Counted from the first letter of the stretch, positions 28,537 through 38,289 are shown. The stretch: 64,000 bases of DNA from Secundilactobacillus paracollinoides DSM 15502 = JCM 11969 (GCF_001311135.1 NZ_BBAG01000007.1:1-64000), one strand, 5' to 3'. Notes: a model not told the origin generated them from the letters alone. Program-made: numbers and translations.

Positions 28537-28660
28537 CAGAGTACGGAGGAAAGCGGTTAAAGAGCGGAGCGTAAGGGCACTCTGTCGAAAAGGCCGGGTC
28601 TGACTTTTGGACAGAGAGCCCTTACGTGCAGCTCTTTGCTTTCGGGAGCACGTTTCGACA
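28537..28660 (-). repeat. Family A hairpin repeat, copy 9 (diverged)
   Basis: Outer arms GGAAAGC/GCTTTC and AGAGC/GCTCT replace GCAAGGC/GCCTTGC and GGGGC/GCCCC of other copies; inner arms GTAAGGGCACTCTGTC and GACAGAGAGCCCTTAC. Paired changes at several levels of the fold. Confidence 0.85.
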
Positions 28661-28783
28661 CAGAGTGCGGAGGAAAGCGGTTAAGGGGCAGAATGTAAGT
28701 AACTCTGGCAGAAATGCCTGAACTTGGCATTTTTGCAGAGTTACTTACATGGCCGCCCCTTGCTTTCGGGAGCACGTTTCGGC
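28661..28783 (-). repeat. Family A hairpin repeat, copy 10
   Basis: Directly abuts copy 9 in the same orientation. Shares its outer arms (GGAAAGC/GCTTTC) but has GGGGC/GCCCC and inner arms GTAAGTAACTCTGGCAG and TGCAGAGTTACTTAC. Confidence 0.85.
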
Positions 28784-29340
28784 AATAGAAGATAACGGCA
28801 ACTATCCAGCGGGGTTTTAGCAACCGCAGAGACGATTGCTATAACGACTAATCTTTTGTGAGATAGGCAGATAACAAAGCACTAACACCCGATAGCCAAT
28901 CCTAATCCACAATATACCCGAAATATGCAACATCATCATTCATTATTGGTGCATGACTATTAACATATGCTAAATTTAATCTCCACATATAATTCTAAGA
29001 ATATCAACCGTAAAAAAGCTAGCAATCTAACATCTTTAACATAGGTCACAAACCCACTATTTTCAGTCACTTACAGCAGATACATCTAAATAGAAACCTA
29101 ATGCTTGTTTAAAGCAAAAATCACTACTTACTTTTGTTACATAAATATTTTTTAATTTTCTAAAGATACGCTCATAATAGACGTACCAAGGGGTTAAGTT
29201 GAGTCACACCAAAATAATGTAAAAATTCATGATTGCTTTTAATTATTCGTTAATGTAGTATTAATGCGTTATTCATTTCGGCTATTGGGTGGTCGAAATT
29301 TTGCAATTATATTTGGTGTGTTTACAGGAGAAATTTAGAG
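28784..29340. other. AT-rich intergenic region upstream of oppA1
   Basis: 557 bases without a gene. AATTTTCTAAAGATA at 29154-29168 matches 12 of 15 positions of the CodY box and is a possible amino-acid control site. I see no riboswitch. Confidence 0.35.
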
Positions 29341-30996
29341 ATGAAGTTAAGACGACTTGCTGAGTTAACAGCTGTCGCTGCAGTGGCGTTAACCCTTGCG
29401 GCGTGCGGTAGTAACAAGCAGTCTAGTTCAAAGGGGACCGGTAACTATGCAGCCGATCAGACCGTGAACTGGATGGAAAGTTCGCAGTTACCAACCATGG
29501 ATATCTCATTAGCAACTGATGAGATTAGCATGAATATGTTGAACAACACGAATGAAGGGCTGTATCGTTTAGGGACTAATAACAAAGTCGAAGCAGGGAT
29601 GGCCACTAAGACCAAAATCAGCAAAGACCAAAAGACCTGGACATTTACATTACGTAAAAATGCTAAGTGGAGTAACGGTGATCCCGTGACTGCACAAAAC
29701 TTTGTCTATAGCTGGCAACGGACGGTTAACCCGAAGACCGCTGCACAATACTCATATATCTTTGATGGCGTGAAGAACGCTGATAAGATCATGAAGGGCA
29801 AGGCGCCTGTCAGCAGCTTAGGTATCAAGGCTGATGGCAAGTATAAGTTAACCGTGACTTTGGAAAAGAACATCCCATACTTCAAATTATTACTTGGGTA
29901 TGTGCCATTCTTCCCGCAAGACCAAGCCTTTGTTAAAAAAGAGGGTAAGGCATATGGGACCAAGGCTAGTGCTGTTTTGTCAAACGGACCATTCAAGATC
30001 GAAGGCTGGACTGGGACTAACGATAGTTGGAAACTCGTTAAGAACAACAGTTACTGGGATGCAAAGAACGTTCATTTGAAGACCTTAAACGATCAAGTGA
30101 CAAAGGATCCTGGGACAGCACTGAACCTCTTCCAGAGCGGCAAGCTTGATGAAGCTGTTTTGAGTGGTAACCAAGTGAAGAACATGTTGAACAATAAGGA
30201 CATGCACGTGTTACCAATGTCCCGTTCGGCTTACCTTGAAATGAACCATAAGAAAGTGCCTGCATTTAAGAACCAAAAGATTCGTCAAGCCATTTCACTG
30301 GCACTTAACCGGAACGCTTTGACGAAGGATGTCCTTTCGGATGGCTCATTTGCAGCAAAAGGTTTTGTGACTAAGGGACTTGCCAAGAATCCTAAGACCG
30401 GTGCTGACTTTACTAAGGATGCGGACAGCAATGGAACTGGTGTGAGTTACAATACCGCTAAAGCTAAGCAACTTTGGAAACAAGGACTAAAGGAAATTGG
30501 CAAGAAGTCCGTTTCATTCACCTTGATGACTGATGATACCCAACAAGAAAAGCAAACCGGCGAATATGTTCAATCGCAATTACAAAAGGAATTGCCTGGT
30601 ATCAAGGTTTCACTGAATGCCATTCCGTATAAGCAACGTTTAGCTAAATCTGCTGATCACCAGTTCCAGATGGTACTGACACTTTGGGGTGCTGACTACT
30701 CTGATCCATCAACTGACTTAGACATCATGACTTCCGACAATTCATACAACAACGGTCAGTGGAAGAACACTGAATATGATAAGTTGATTGAGAGAGCCGG
30801 TAATGAAGATGCCAACAAGCCAGAAGCACGTTGGAATGATATGGTGAAGGCTGAACAGATCTTGATGAAGGATCAAGGTGTTATCCCATTGTTCCAGAGC
30901 ACGATGCCACAGTTGCTGAATGCTAAGGTTAAGGGTGTTATTTACAACACTGCTGGGACGCCATTCAACTTTAAGAATATGTATGTTTCTAAATAA
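29341..30996 (+). CDS. oppA: Oligopeptide ABC transporter substrate-binding lipoprotein, first copy
   Basis: 551-aa lipoprotein with lipobox LAAC (Cys22) and a Ser/Lys linker. The SBP family 5 domain follows: DQTVNWMESSQLPTMD, NEGLYRL, KTWTFTLRKNAKWSNGDPVTAQ (family signature) and FVYSWQRTVNP. It captures peptides for OppBCDF. It is separated from the second oppA by its own terminator and a 600-bp gap, so its expression can differ from the rest. It shares its domain plan and many motifs with the second copy, indicating duplication and divergence. Confidence 0.92.
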   Translation: MKLRRLAELTAVAAVALTLAACGSNKQSSSKGTGNYAADQTVNWMESSQLPTMDISLATDEISMNMLNNTNEGLYRLGTNNKVEAGMATKTKISKDQKTWTFTLRKNAKWSNGDPVTAQNFVYSWQRTVNPKTAAQYSYIFDGVKNADKIMKGKAPVSSLGIKADGKYKLTVTLEKNIPYFKLLLGYVPFFPQDQAFVKKEGKAYGTKASAVLSNGPFKIEGWTGTNDSWKLVKNNSYWDAKNVHLKTLNDQVTKDPGTALNLFQSGKLDEAVLSGNQVKNMLNNKDMHVLPMSRSAYLEMNHKKVPAFKNQKIRQAISLALNRNALTKDVLSDGSFAAKGFVTKGLAKNPKTGADFTKDADSNGTGVSYNTAKAKQLWKQGLKEIGKKSVSFTLMTDDTQQEKQTGEYVQSQLQKELPGIKVSLNAIPYKQRLAKSADHQFQMVLTLWGADYSDPSTDLDIMTSDNSYNNGQWKNTEYDKLIERAGNEDANKPEARWNDMVKAEQILMKDQGVIPLFQSTMPQLLNAKVKGVIYNTAGTPFNFKNMYVSK

Positions 30997-31042
30997 CCTA
31001 CCATAATACGTCAAAGATCTGCCAAGGTTTCTGACTTATTGG

Positions 31043-31077
31043 AGTGAGTATTCTACTTGTTTAGAATACTCACTTTT
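31043..31077 (+). terminator. Terminator after oppA1
   Basis: AGTGAGTATTCT/AGAATACTCACT, perfect 12-bp stem with TTTT tail. Confidence 0.85.
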
Positions 31078-31596
31078 CGGTTTAAAGTAGACGTATCAGA
31101 AATGAGTTAAAATGCGATAAAATTGCGCTTTGACCATTATTTTATGCTTAGTGGGGTCACGGTAATGAAACACCTTAGAACGTGTTTAAGCGCGCAAAAC
31201 ACAGCAAATTCTAAGATGTAAGATTTATACGTTGTAAGCAATTGATCTGCAAGTCGGATAACCCTGTCGACGATTTGCAGGTTAGTGTCTGATAGACGAT
31301 TGTTGCGCAGACTAAATTTGATAAGACTGGTTTTTTCTCCGCCGTTATTCGTGGTACACTTGGGACGTATGTGAGAAACTACTATAAAAAGGACAACCTT
31401 TCTGTGAGAAGTTATCCCCATAACGAAAAAATATTCACTGAATTAGGGCGATTAACACGGGGATTTAGTGGTCATAAGCAGTTGAAAATGATAAACCAAC
31501 ATTGATTTTAATTGCTTTCTAATATACAATAAAACCATTCTAACTACATATTCATAAGTCAGTATGTTTATGCGGTAAAAAGGGGTTGTATTGCTT
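31078..31596. other. Intergenic region between oppA1 and oppA2
   Basis: 519 bases with no plausible gene. It is AT-rich towards its 3' end and must hold the oppA2 promoter; I find no riboswitch-like or clear operator sequence. Confidence 0.4.
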
Positions 31597-33234
31597 ATGA
31601 AACTTAGCTCTGCTGTTAAGTTGGGTGCCGTTTCTGCTGCGTCACTGCTTTTACTGGCCGCGTGTGGGTCTAAAAGTAGCAGTAGTAAGAACCTGGCTGA
31701 TGATCAGACGTTGAATTGGGTTGAAACGTCTAATATTCCAACAATGGATCCATCAAAATCCACGGATATTGTCAGTGGTGGCGCGCTAAACAACGTCGAT
31801 GAAGGATTGCTTAGAATTGGGCAAAATTCCAAGGTGCGGCCTGGGATTGCTAAATCCTATTCGATCTCAAAGGATGGGAAGACATGGACGTTTAACCTCC
31901 GCCATGCCAAGTGGAGTAACGGTGATCCCGTTACAGCTCAAGATTTTGTTTATGGTTGGCAACGGACTGTAAAGCCTTCGACCGCGTCACAATATGCTTA
32001 CCTGTATGATCATGTGAAGAACTATGCGGCGGTCAATAAAGGTAAGATGTCACCTTCAAAACTTGGCATTAAAGCTGATGGCAAGTACAATGTCGTTGTG
32101 AGCTTGTCTCGTCCACAAAGCTATTTTAAGTACATTGTCGGCGCACCAGCGTTTTTCCCACAAAGTCAAAAGATTGTTGATAAGTACGGTTCAAAGTACG
32201 CATCGAATTCAAAGCATGCCATCTATGATGGGCCGTTTAAGCTTGCTGGCTGGACTGGGACAAACAATTCATGGGAACTCGTTAAGAACAAGAATTATTG
32301 GTATGCAAAGGCCACAAAGCTTAAAGCCGTTAAGTTCCAAGTTATCAAAGATCAAGGGACTTGGTTGAGCCAGTATCAAAGTGGCAAGGTTGACGAACTG
32401 ATCACTGACGGGACACAGTATAAACAGCTGAAGAACTCTAAGGATATGCACCTTAGAAACAGTGCGTCAACGTTCTATCTTGAACTCAACCAGCGCAAAG
32501 GGTTCTTTAAGAACAATGTAAACGCCCGTAAAGCCATTTCATTAGCAATCAATAAGAAACAATTTGTGAGTGATGTGCTAGCCGATGGGTCGAAGAATGC
32601 TAAAGGTTTGATTCCAACTGGATTAGTAAAGAAGGGGTCAACTGATTTTGCTGATGCCGCATATGTTAAATCTGGTACTGAGTACAATTTGGCACAAGCT
32701 AAATCGGACTGGAAGAAGGCTTTGAAACAAGCTGGTAAGTCAAGTGAAAGTCTGACACTGCTCTCGGATGATACGCCAGCTGGTAAAAAGACAACTGAGT
32801 TCATTCAGAGTCAGTTGACAAAATTGCCTGGGTTGAAGGTCACAACCGAAAACGTGCCATTTAACGTACGGTTAAGCCGGTCTCAAAAAGGACAATTTGA
32901 TATTGTTGTCAGTGGCTGGATTGCTGACTTCCCAGACGCTATTTCGTTCAGTTCGCTGTTTACTTCAAACAACAGCTATAACAATGGTCAGTGGAAGAAC
33001 GCGACCTACGATACCGATATCAAGAATGCCGAGGGTAAGGATGCCAATAACGCAGACGCCCGTTGGAACGACTTGGTTGGTGCCGAAAAGACTTTGATGG
33101 AACAACAAGGTATCGTGCCGTTGTATCAACAAAGTCAGGCACAGCTATTGAAGTCTAAGGTTCATGGTATCCAGTACTTCCCAACTGGTGCACAATGGGA
33201 CTTTAGCCACGCTTATATCTCAAATAGTAAATAG
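31597..33234 (+). CDS. oppA: Oligopeptide ABC transporter substrate-binding lipoprotein, second copy
   Basis: About 545-aa lipoprotein with lipobox LAAC (Cys23) followed by GSKSSSSK. It contains the family 5 signature KTWTFNLRHAKWSNGDPVTAQDFVYGWQRT and NNSYNNGQWKNATYD. ATG at 31597 is preferred; an in-frame TTG at 31591 is closer to AAGGGG. It lies upstream of oppBCDF with a family A element between. The two OppA proteins probably differ in peptide preference. Confidence 0.9.
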   Translation: MKLSSAVKLGAVSAASLLLLAACGSKSSSSKNLADDQTLNWVETSNIPTMDPSKSTDIVSGGALNNVDEGLLRIGQNSKVRPGIAKSYSISKDGKTWTFNLRHAKWSNGDPVTAQDFVYGWQRTVKPSTASQYAYLYDHVKNYAAVNKGKMSPSKLGIKADGKYNVVVSLSRPQSYFKYIVGAPAFFPQSQKIVDKYGSKYASNSKHAIYDGPFKLAGWTGTNNSWELVKNKNYWYAKATKLKAVKFQVIKDQGTWLSQYQSGKVDELITDGTQYKQLKNSKDMHLRNSASTFYLELNQRKGFFKNNVNARKAISLAINKKQFVSDVLADGSKNAKGLIPTGLVKKGSTDFADAAYVKSGTEYNLAQAKSDWKKALKQAGKSSESLTLLSDDTPAGKKTTEFIQSQLTKLPGLKVTTENVPFNVRLSRSQKGQFDIVVSGWIADFPDAISFSSLFTSNNSYNNGQWKNATYDTDIKNAEGKDANNADARWNDLVGAEKTLMEQQGIVPLYQQSQAQLLKSKVHGIQYFPTGAQWDFSHAYISNSK

Positions 33235-33306
33235 GCGTGTTGGGATTTAGTAATCACGTGAAGAATTAATCGATACGTGGGGTTGTGAGGGCTTTCTAGC
33301 TTCATA

Positions 33307-33430
33307 GCCGAAACGTGTTTGACAAGCCAGAGGCTGCTGTGTAAGGCACTTCCGGCACAAAATCCAGGACCGGGATTTTATGCCGAAAGCACCTTACACT
33401 CCGCCCTCTACCTGGCTTGTCAAACACTCT
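33307..33430 (+). repeat. Family A hairpin repeat, copy 11 (diverged)
   Basis: Outer arms GACAAGCCAGAGGC and GCCCTCTACCTGGCTTGTC pair; inner arms GTAAGGCACTTCCGGCA and TGCCGAAAGCACCTTAC; second stem AAAATCC/GGGATTTT. Most paired positions differ from copy 1, yet the fold is kept. It separates oppA2 from oppB. Confidence 0.85.
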
Positions 33431-33595
33431 TAAATAAATGGTTGCTCCACCGTCTAACCACACTGGGTGTGTTCTGATAGGTTTCGTGAGAGTGAGGATT
33501 GGGTATCCAGTCCTTACTTTTACATATATAAATCGTCATTTTACAGTCATGCTAAAATAGAACTAGTCTGCAAATTAGAAATGAGAGGTATATTC

Positions 33596-34525
33596 ATGGC
33601 GAAGTATTTAGCAAAGCGGATATTTTATCTGCTACTGACATTATTTATCGTCATCACCGTCACGTTCTTCATGATGAAGCTGTTACCCGGGACACCGTTG
33701 ACTAACCAACAAAAACTGTCTCCTGCGCAACAACATTTGATTTTGAAACAGTACGGGTTGACTAAGCCTGTATGGCAGCAATACTTGATCTACGTTGCTG
33801 GGATCTTCCACGGGAACTTCGGGACTTCCTTCCAATTTAGTGACCAACCTGTTTCCTACCTGATCTCTAGCCGGATCGGACCTTCACTGTTGCTTGGGTT
33901 CCAAGCGATGGTCATCGGTGTTTTGCCCGGAATCGTTTTTGGCGCTTTGGGTGCCATCAACAAGAACACCTGGATCGATTCTGGAACCACGATCATCTCA
34001 ATTCTTGGGATCTCCATTCCAAGTTTCGTTCTGGCCGTTCTCCTGCAATATTACGTCGGTTTGAAGTTGGGCTGGTTCCCAATTGCCGACTGGGGCGGGT
34101 TCTCGTATACCGTTCTACCGACTCTGGCACTGGCGGCCTCGCCGTTCGCCGATACGGCCCGATTTATTCGGACTGAAATGGTGGACGTCTTAAATTCAGA
34201 TTATATTGAGTTAGCGACGGCCAAAGGAATGAGCAAGTGGGGTGTGATTTACCACCATGCGCTCCGGAACAGTTTAATTCCCGTTGTTACGATTATTGGA
34301 CCGTTAGCCGTCAACATTATGACTGGGTCGATGGTGATTGAAAACATCTTCTCCGTTCCTGGTATCGGGGAACAATTTGTGAAGTCGATCCTGACCAACG
34401 ATTATCCAACCATCATGGCGGTGACCATCGTTTATAGTGTCATGCTGATGGTCGTCCTGCTGTTGACCGATATCGTTTACGGCATCATTGATCCACGGAT
34501 TCGACTCACTGGGAACAGTAACTAA
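33596..34525 (+). CDS. oppB: Oligopeptide ABC transporter permease OppB
   Basis: 309-aa membrane subunit starting at ATG 33596 (MAKYLAKRIFYLLLTLFIVITVTFF) after GAGAGG. LPGTPL and the EAA-loop region ELATAKGMSKWGVIYHHALRNSLIPVVT are typical of OppB/DppB. About six membrane helices. First gene of the oppBCDF operon. Confidence 0.93.
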   Translation: MAKYLAKRIFYLLLTLFIVITVTFFMMKLLPGTPLTNQQKLSPAQQHLILKQYGLTKPVWQQYLIYVAGIFHGNFGTSFQFSDQPVSYLISSRIGPSLLLGFQAMVIGVLPGIVFGALGAINKNTWIDSGTTIISILGISIPSFVLAVLLQYYVGLKLGWFPIADWGGFSYTVLPTLALAASPFADTARFIRTEMVDVLNSDYIELATAKGMSKWGVIYHHALRNSLIPVVTIIGPLAVNIMTGSMVIENIFSVPGIGEQFVKSILTNDYPTIMAVTIVYSVMLMVVLLLTDIVYGIIDPRIRLTGNSN

Positions 34526-34540
34526 TTGGGAGGAAAATAA

Positions 34541-35560
34541 ATGGCTGATCAAGTAAAACTTCCAGCAGATAGTTTTGAGCCCCTTGATAAATCGGCTCAC
34601 CTGGATAGTGAAAAAATCGCAGCGCCTAACCTGACGTTCTTACAGGATGCTTGGCGGCGGTTGAGGAAAAACAAGAGTGCGGTCATTGCAATGATCATCT
34701 TGATCTTATTCTTCCTCGCGGCGTTTGGCTCCGCATTCATTTCACCACACAATCCAAATGCGGTTAACCCGCAGTTTGCAAACTTACCACCAAAGTGGCC
34801 CGGCGTTGATATTAACGGGTTGAACGGGACGTTGAACCAGGCGGGCAGCCGGGTCAATGCGTACGCCCAAGCCCACGCCGGTTCTCATTTCTACCTCTTA
34901 GGGACCGACTACCTTGGCCGTGACCTGTTATCGCGAATCCTCTACGGGACCCGGATCTCACTGACCGTTGCCGTGATTGCAACGGCAGTTGACCTGTTGT
35001 TCGGGGTGACCTTTGGCCTGTTTTCAGGTTGGCAAGGCGGCCGGATCGATAACTTTATGCAACGGTTGATTGAAATTATTATGTCAATTCCACAACTGGT
35101 TGTTGTTGTGCTGTTGATCTTGGTTTTGAAACCAGGGATGATGTCGATCACCATCGCCATTGCGTTTTCAAGTTGGACCACCATGGCCCGGCTGATTCGA
35201 GCGCAAACCTTGGAATTGAAAGAACAAGAGTATGTTTTAGCAGCACGGACGCTTGGCGAGAGTTCCGTTAAAATCGCGTTTAAGCATCTGTTGCCAAACC
35301 TTTCAAGTATCATCATTATTCAAACGATGTTTACGATTCCAAGTGCGATCTTCTTCGAAGCATTCCTGTCCTACATTGGGATCGGGATCAGTTCACCACA
35401 AGCATCACTTGGGACACTGCTGAATGATGGGCAAAAGAACTTCCAGTTCCTGCCGTATCAGATGTGGTATCCAGCAATCGTTTTGTCGGTCATCATGATT
35501 GCGTTTAACGTGTTTGCCGATGGTTTGCGGGATGCCTTTGATCCACAAACGAAAGAGTAG
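34541..35560 (+). CDS. oppC: Oligopeptide ABC transporter permease OppC
   Basis: 339-aa permease with a cytoplasmic N-terminal extension, then AWRRLRKNKSAVIAMIIL, the characteristic GTDYLGRDLLSRILYGTRISL motif, and the EAA loop YVLAARTLGESSVKIAFKHLLPN. Starts 15 bases after oppB with GGGAGGA upstream. Forms the channel with OppB. Confidence 0.93.
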   Translation: MADQVKLPADSFEPLDKSAHLDSEKIAAPNLTFLQDAWRRLRKNKSAVIAMIILILFFLAAFGSAFISPHNPNAVNPQFANLPPKWPGVDINGLNGTLNQAGSRVNAYAQAHAGSHFYLLGTDYLGRDLLSRILYGTRISLTVAVIATAVDLLFGVTFGLFSGWQGGRIDNFMQRLIEIIMSIPQLVVVVLLILVLKPGMMSITIAIAFSSWTTMARLIRAQTLELKEQEYVLAARTLGESSVKIAFKHLLPNLSSIIIIQTMFTIPSAIFFEAFLSYIGIGISSPQASLGTLLNDGQKNFQFLPYQMWYPAIVLSVIMIAFNVFADGLRDAFDPQTKE

Positions 35561-35570
35561 GTGAGCGAAA

Positions 35571-36620
35571 ATGATGGAAAGTAACGAAAACATTCTCGAG
35601 GTCGAAAACCTCAAAATCAATTTCAAGACCTACGCTGGGACGGTCAAAGCCATCCGTGACGTGAGCTTCAACCTGAAAAAGGGTGAGACACTCGCCATTG
35701 TTGGGGAATCCGGTTCTGGGAAAACGGTCACGACGCGGTCCATTATGGGCCTGCTGGCGAACAACGCCGAGGTTGAAGGCGGGACGGTCATGTTCCACGA
35801 CCAAGACGTGCTGAAGATGTCTGAAAAACAGCTTCAAGACCTGCGTGGTGCAAAGATCGCTCAGATTTTCCAAGATCCCATGACGTCGTTGGATCCCACG
35901 ATGCGTATCGGTCGGCAAATTGCTGAACCGCTGATGGTGCATAAGGGCATGAAAAAGGACAAGGCCATGGCCCAAGCCCTTGAAATGATGAAGCTTGTCG
36001 GTATTACGGATGCTGAAAATCGAATCAACGACTACCCGCACCAATTCTCAGGTGGGATGCGGCAACGGATCGTGATTGCCATTGCGCTGATCAACTATCC
36101 GGAGATCCTGATTGCTGACGAACCAACTACTGCGTTGGACGTGACGATTCAGGCACAGATTCTGGATCTTATGCGTGAGTTGCAGGACAAAATCTCAACG
36201 TCGATCATCTTTATCACCCATGACCTTGGTGTCGTGGCAGGGATGGCTGACCGGGTTGCTGTTATGTATGCGGGTAAGATCGTGGAATACGGGACGGTTG
36301 ACGAAATCTTCTACAACCCAAAGCACCCTTATACTTGGGGGCTGTTAAGCTCAATGCCGACGTTGGAAACCAACGACGACGAGCTGCCTTCGATTCCAGG
36401 AACGCCGCCTGATTTACTGGATCCGCCTGCTGGCGATGCGTTTGCCCCACGGAACGCGTACGCCTTAAAGATCGATACCGAACAGGAACCGCCGTTTTTC
36501 AAGGTCTCCGATACTCACTACGCCGCAACTTGGCTGCTGCATCCGGACGCCCCGAAAGTCACGCCGCCTGTTCAGATCGTGGCACGGCAAAAACAGTTTG
36601 CTGAAATGCAAAAAACTTAG
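35571..36620 (+). CDS. oppD: Oligopeptide ABC transporter ATPase OppD
   Basis: 349-aa ATPase with Walker A GESGSGKT (residues 45-52), Q-loop FQDPMTSLDPTMRIG, signature FSGGMRQRIVIAIALI, Walker B ILIADEPTTALDVT and switch FITHDLGVVA. The C-terminal oligopeptide-transporter extension (HPYTWGLLSSMP, then the Pro/Asp-rich PSIPGTPPDLLDPP) holds the family's Fe-S-type region in some relatives. Ten bases after oppC. Confidence 0.93.
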   Translation: MMESNENILEVENLKINFKTYAGTVKAIRDVSFNLKKGETLAIVGESGSGKTVTTRSIMGLLANNAEVEGGTVMFHDQDVLKMSEKQLQDLRGAKIAQIFQDPMTSLDPTMRIGRQIAEPLMVHKGMKKDKAMAQALEMMKLVGITDAENRINDYPHQFSGGMRQRIVIAIALINYPEILIADEPTTALDVTIQAQILDLMRELQDKISTSIIFITHDLGVVAGMADRVAVMYAGKIVEYGTVDEIFYNPKHPYTWGLLSSMPTLETNDDELPSIPGTPPDLLDPPAGDAFAPRNAYALKIDTEQEPPFFKVSDTHYAATWLLHPDAPKVTPPVQIVARQKQFAEMQKT

Positions 36621-36669
36621 CTGCTGAGAAGTTATCGCACCCAGTAGAAGAAGAGGAGGAGAAGCAATA

Positions 36670-37629
36670 ATGGAAGACCACAATGCCAAAAAAGTATTGG
36701 AAGTTAGCCATTTGAAGCAGTACTTCAACGTTGGCAAAAAAGACGAAGTTAAAGCCGTTGACGACATCTCCTTTGATATTTACGAGGGTGAGACCTTTGG
36801 GTTAGTGGGCGAATCCGGTTCTGGGAAGACCACGGCCGGTCGTGCCATTATCCACTTGTACACACCAACAAGCGGCTCCATCAAGTTCAATGGCGACGAA
36901 GTCATTGGCATGAAGGACAAGGCGAAAATGAAGCAGTTCCGCCGTGACATGCAGATGATCTTTCAAGATCCCTATGCCTCTTTGAATCCCCGGATGAAAG
37001 TTCGCGACATCATTGCGGAAGGCATCGACATTAATCACCTGGCAAAAACGAAGGAAGACCGTGACAAACGGGTAGCTGAATTACTCGAAACGGTCGGCCT
37101 CAATCGCGACCACGGTTCCCGTTACCCTCATGAATTCTCAGGTGGGCAGCGGCAACGGATCGGGATTGCCCGCGCCCTTGCTGTGGAACCAAAGTTCATC
37201 ATTGCTGATGAACCGATCTCAGCGTTGGATGTGTCCATTCAAGCCCAAGTTGTTAACCTGTTGAAACAACTGCAAAAGGAACGTCATTTAACGTACCTTT
37301 TCATTGCCCATGATCTGTCGATGGTCAAGTACATCAGTGACCGAATCGGTGTGTTGCATTACGGGCGGATGTTGGAAGTTGGGACGTCGGATGAAGTCTA
37401 CAACCATCCGTTGCACGACTACACCCGCAGCTTGCTCTCTGCTGTGCCGATTCCTGACCCAGAGTATGAGCGGATCCGGACGCAAATCGGGTATGATCCA
37501 AAGTACGAGAAGGGCGACAAGGTACGTAAACTGGTCGAAATTGCCGATCATCACTGGGTTCAAGCCAGTGAAGACGAAATTCCAATGTATCAGAAACGTG
37601 CCCAAGAGCAGGGACTTACGGTTCTTTAA
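36670..37629 (+). CDS. oppF: Oligopeptide ABC transporter ATPase OppF
   Basis: 319-aa partner ATPase with GESGSGKT at 47-54, FQDPYASLNPRMKVRDIIAEG, signature FSGGQRQRIGIARALA, Walker B FIIADEPISALDVS, FIAHDLSMVKYISDR and the C-terminal HDYTRSLLSAVPIPDPEYE. Forms a heterodimer with OppD. AAGAGGAGGAG precedes the ATG. Last in the operon, followed by a terminator. Confidence 0.93.
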   Translation: MEDHNAKKVLEVSHLKQYFNVGKKDEVKAVDDISFDIYEGETFGLVGESGSGKTTAGRAIIHLYTPTSGSIKFNGDEVIGMKDKAKMKQFRRDMQMIFQDPYASLNPRMKVRDIIAEGIDINHLAKTKEDRDKRVAELLETVGLNRDHGSRYPHEFSGGQRQRIGIARALAVEPKFIIADEPISALDVSIQAQVVNLLKQLQKERHLTYLFIAHDLSMVKYISDRIGVLHYGRMLEVGTSDEVYNHPLHDYTRSLLSAVPIPDPEYERIRTQIGYDPKYEKGDKVRKLVEIADHHWVQASEDEIPMYQKRAQEQGLTVL

Positions 37630-37639
37630 ATCGTCCGAT

Positions 37640-37673
37640 AAAAAAGGCAGTCACATTTGTGGCTGCCTTTTTT
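37640..37673 (+). terminator. Terminator of the opp operon
   Basis: AAAAAAGGCAG/CTGCCTTTTTT. Confidence 0.85.
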
Positions 37674-37693
37674 GTCGTTTGTGGATAGCTTGC

Positions 37694-38244
37694 GTTGCAT
37701 TCCGCAATTTGGCACTCCGTGTGATGGCTCGCGACTGAGCTAACTCGATTTCCACTGCGTGGCTCTCGAGTGGATCTCAGTCGTCTCGCACATCAGTAAC
37801 CGACCCAAGAACGGTCGCTAACTGATGTCGACACCACAGCTCCGTGCCAAATTACTCCATTCCACTGACGTTGAACTATATTTTTACCACTGGTTAAGCA
37901 TCATAATGGCGTTAAAACTAGTTTGCAGAGAATCCGCCCTCGACTGCGGGTAAAACTACTGACAGTAATGCTTCTCACAATTTGCTATTGACAGTAACGA
38001 TTGATTAACCGTCTTCGTGACACCACTTATGAAGTCTTACCTTCAATGTTAACTTTGACAAGTTTTGTAGCGAAGTGGAGCCGGTCGGCATTGCAGGCTG
38101 TGGTGTCGGTATTAGTTGGCGACCGTACTTTGGTCGGTTACTAATACGGGAGACGTAGGAGATCCTTGAATTTCTGCCAAGAAATTCAATAGCTCCGTAG
38201 CGACCCCACCTCAGCCTGCAGGGCCGACCGGCGGAACGAAGCGA
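37694..38244. repeat. Family B 551-bp structured element, copy 1
   Basis: Non-coding element, most of whose length is shared with the copy at 43436-43986. The first and last 180 bases or so are inverted copies of each other (for example GTAACCGAC and GGTCGCTAACTGATG on the left against GTATTAGTTGGCGACC and GGTCGGTTACTAATAC on the right). Each arm folds into several stems: GACTGAG/CTCAGTC, ACTCGA/TCGAGT, CATCAGT/ACTGATG. The middle of about 190 bases is AT-richer. No frame of useful length is shared by both copies. It lies just after the opp terminator. Confidence 0.85.
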
Positions 38245-38289
38245 CATTCTTATGCTATTTGGATTACTTAACAATAAACTCTCAGAGTC

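Noticed and set aside
29154-29168. CodY box as a firm call
   Set aside because: Three mismatches to the consensus and CodY presence is unknown; mentioned only within the intergenic entry.
35505-36044. 179-codon antisense frame inside oppD
   Set aside because: Lies opposite a clear, intact oppD; no ribosome site or motifs.
37694-38244. Insertion sequence or rRNA/tRNA fragment
   Set aside because: No transposase frame in either copy and no resemblance to stable RNA genes.
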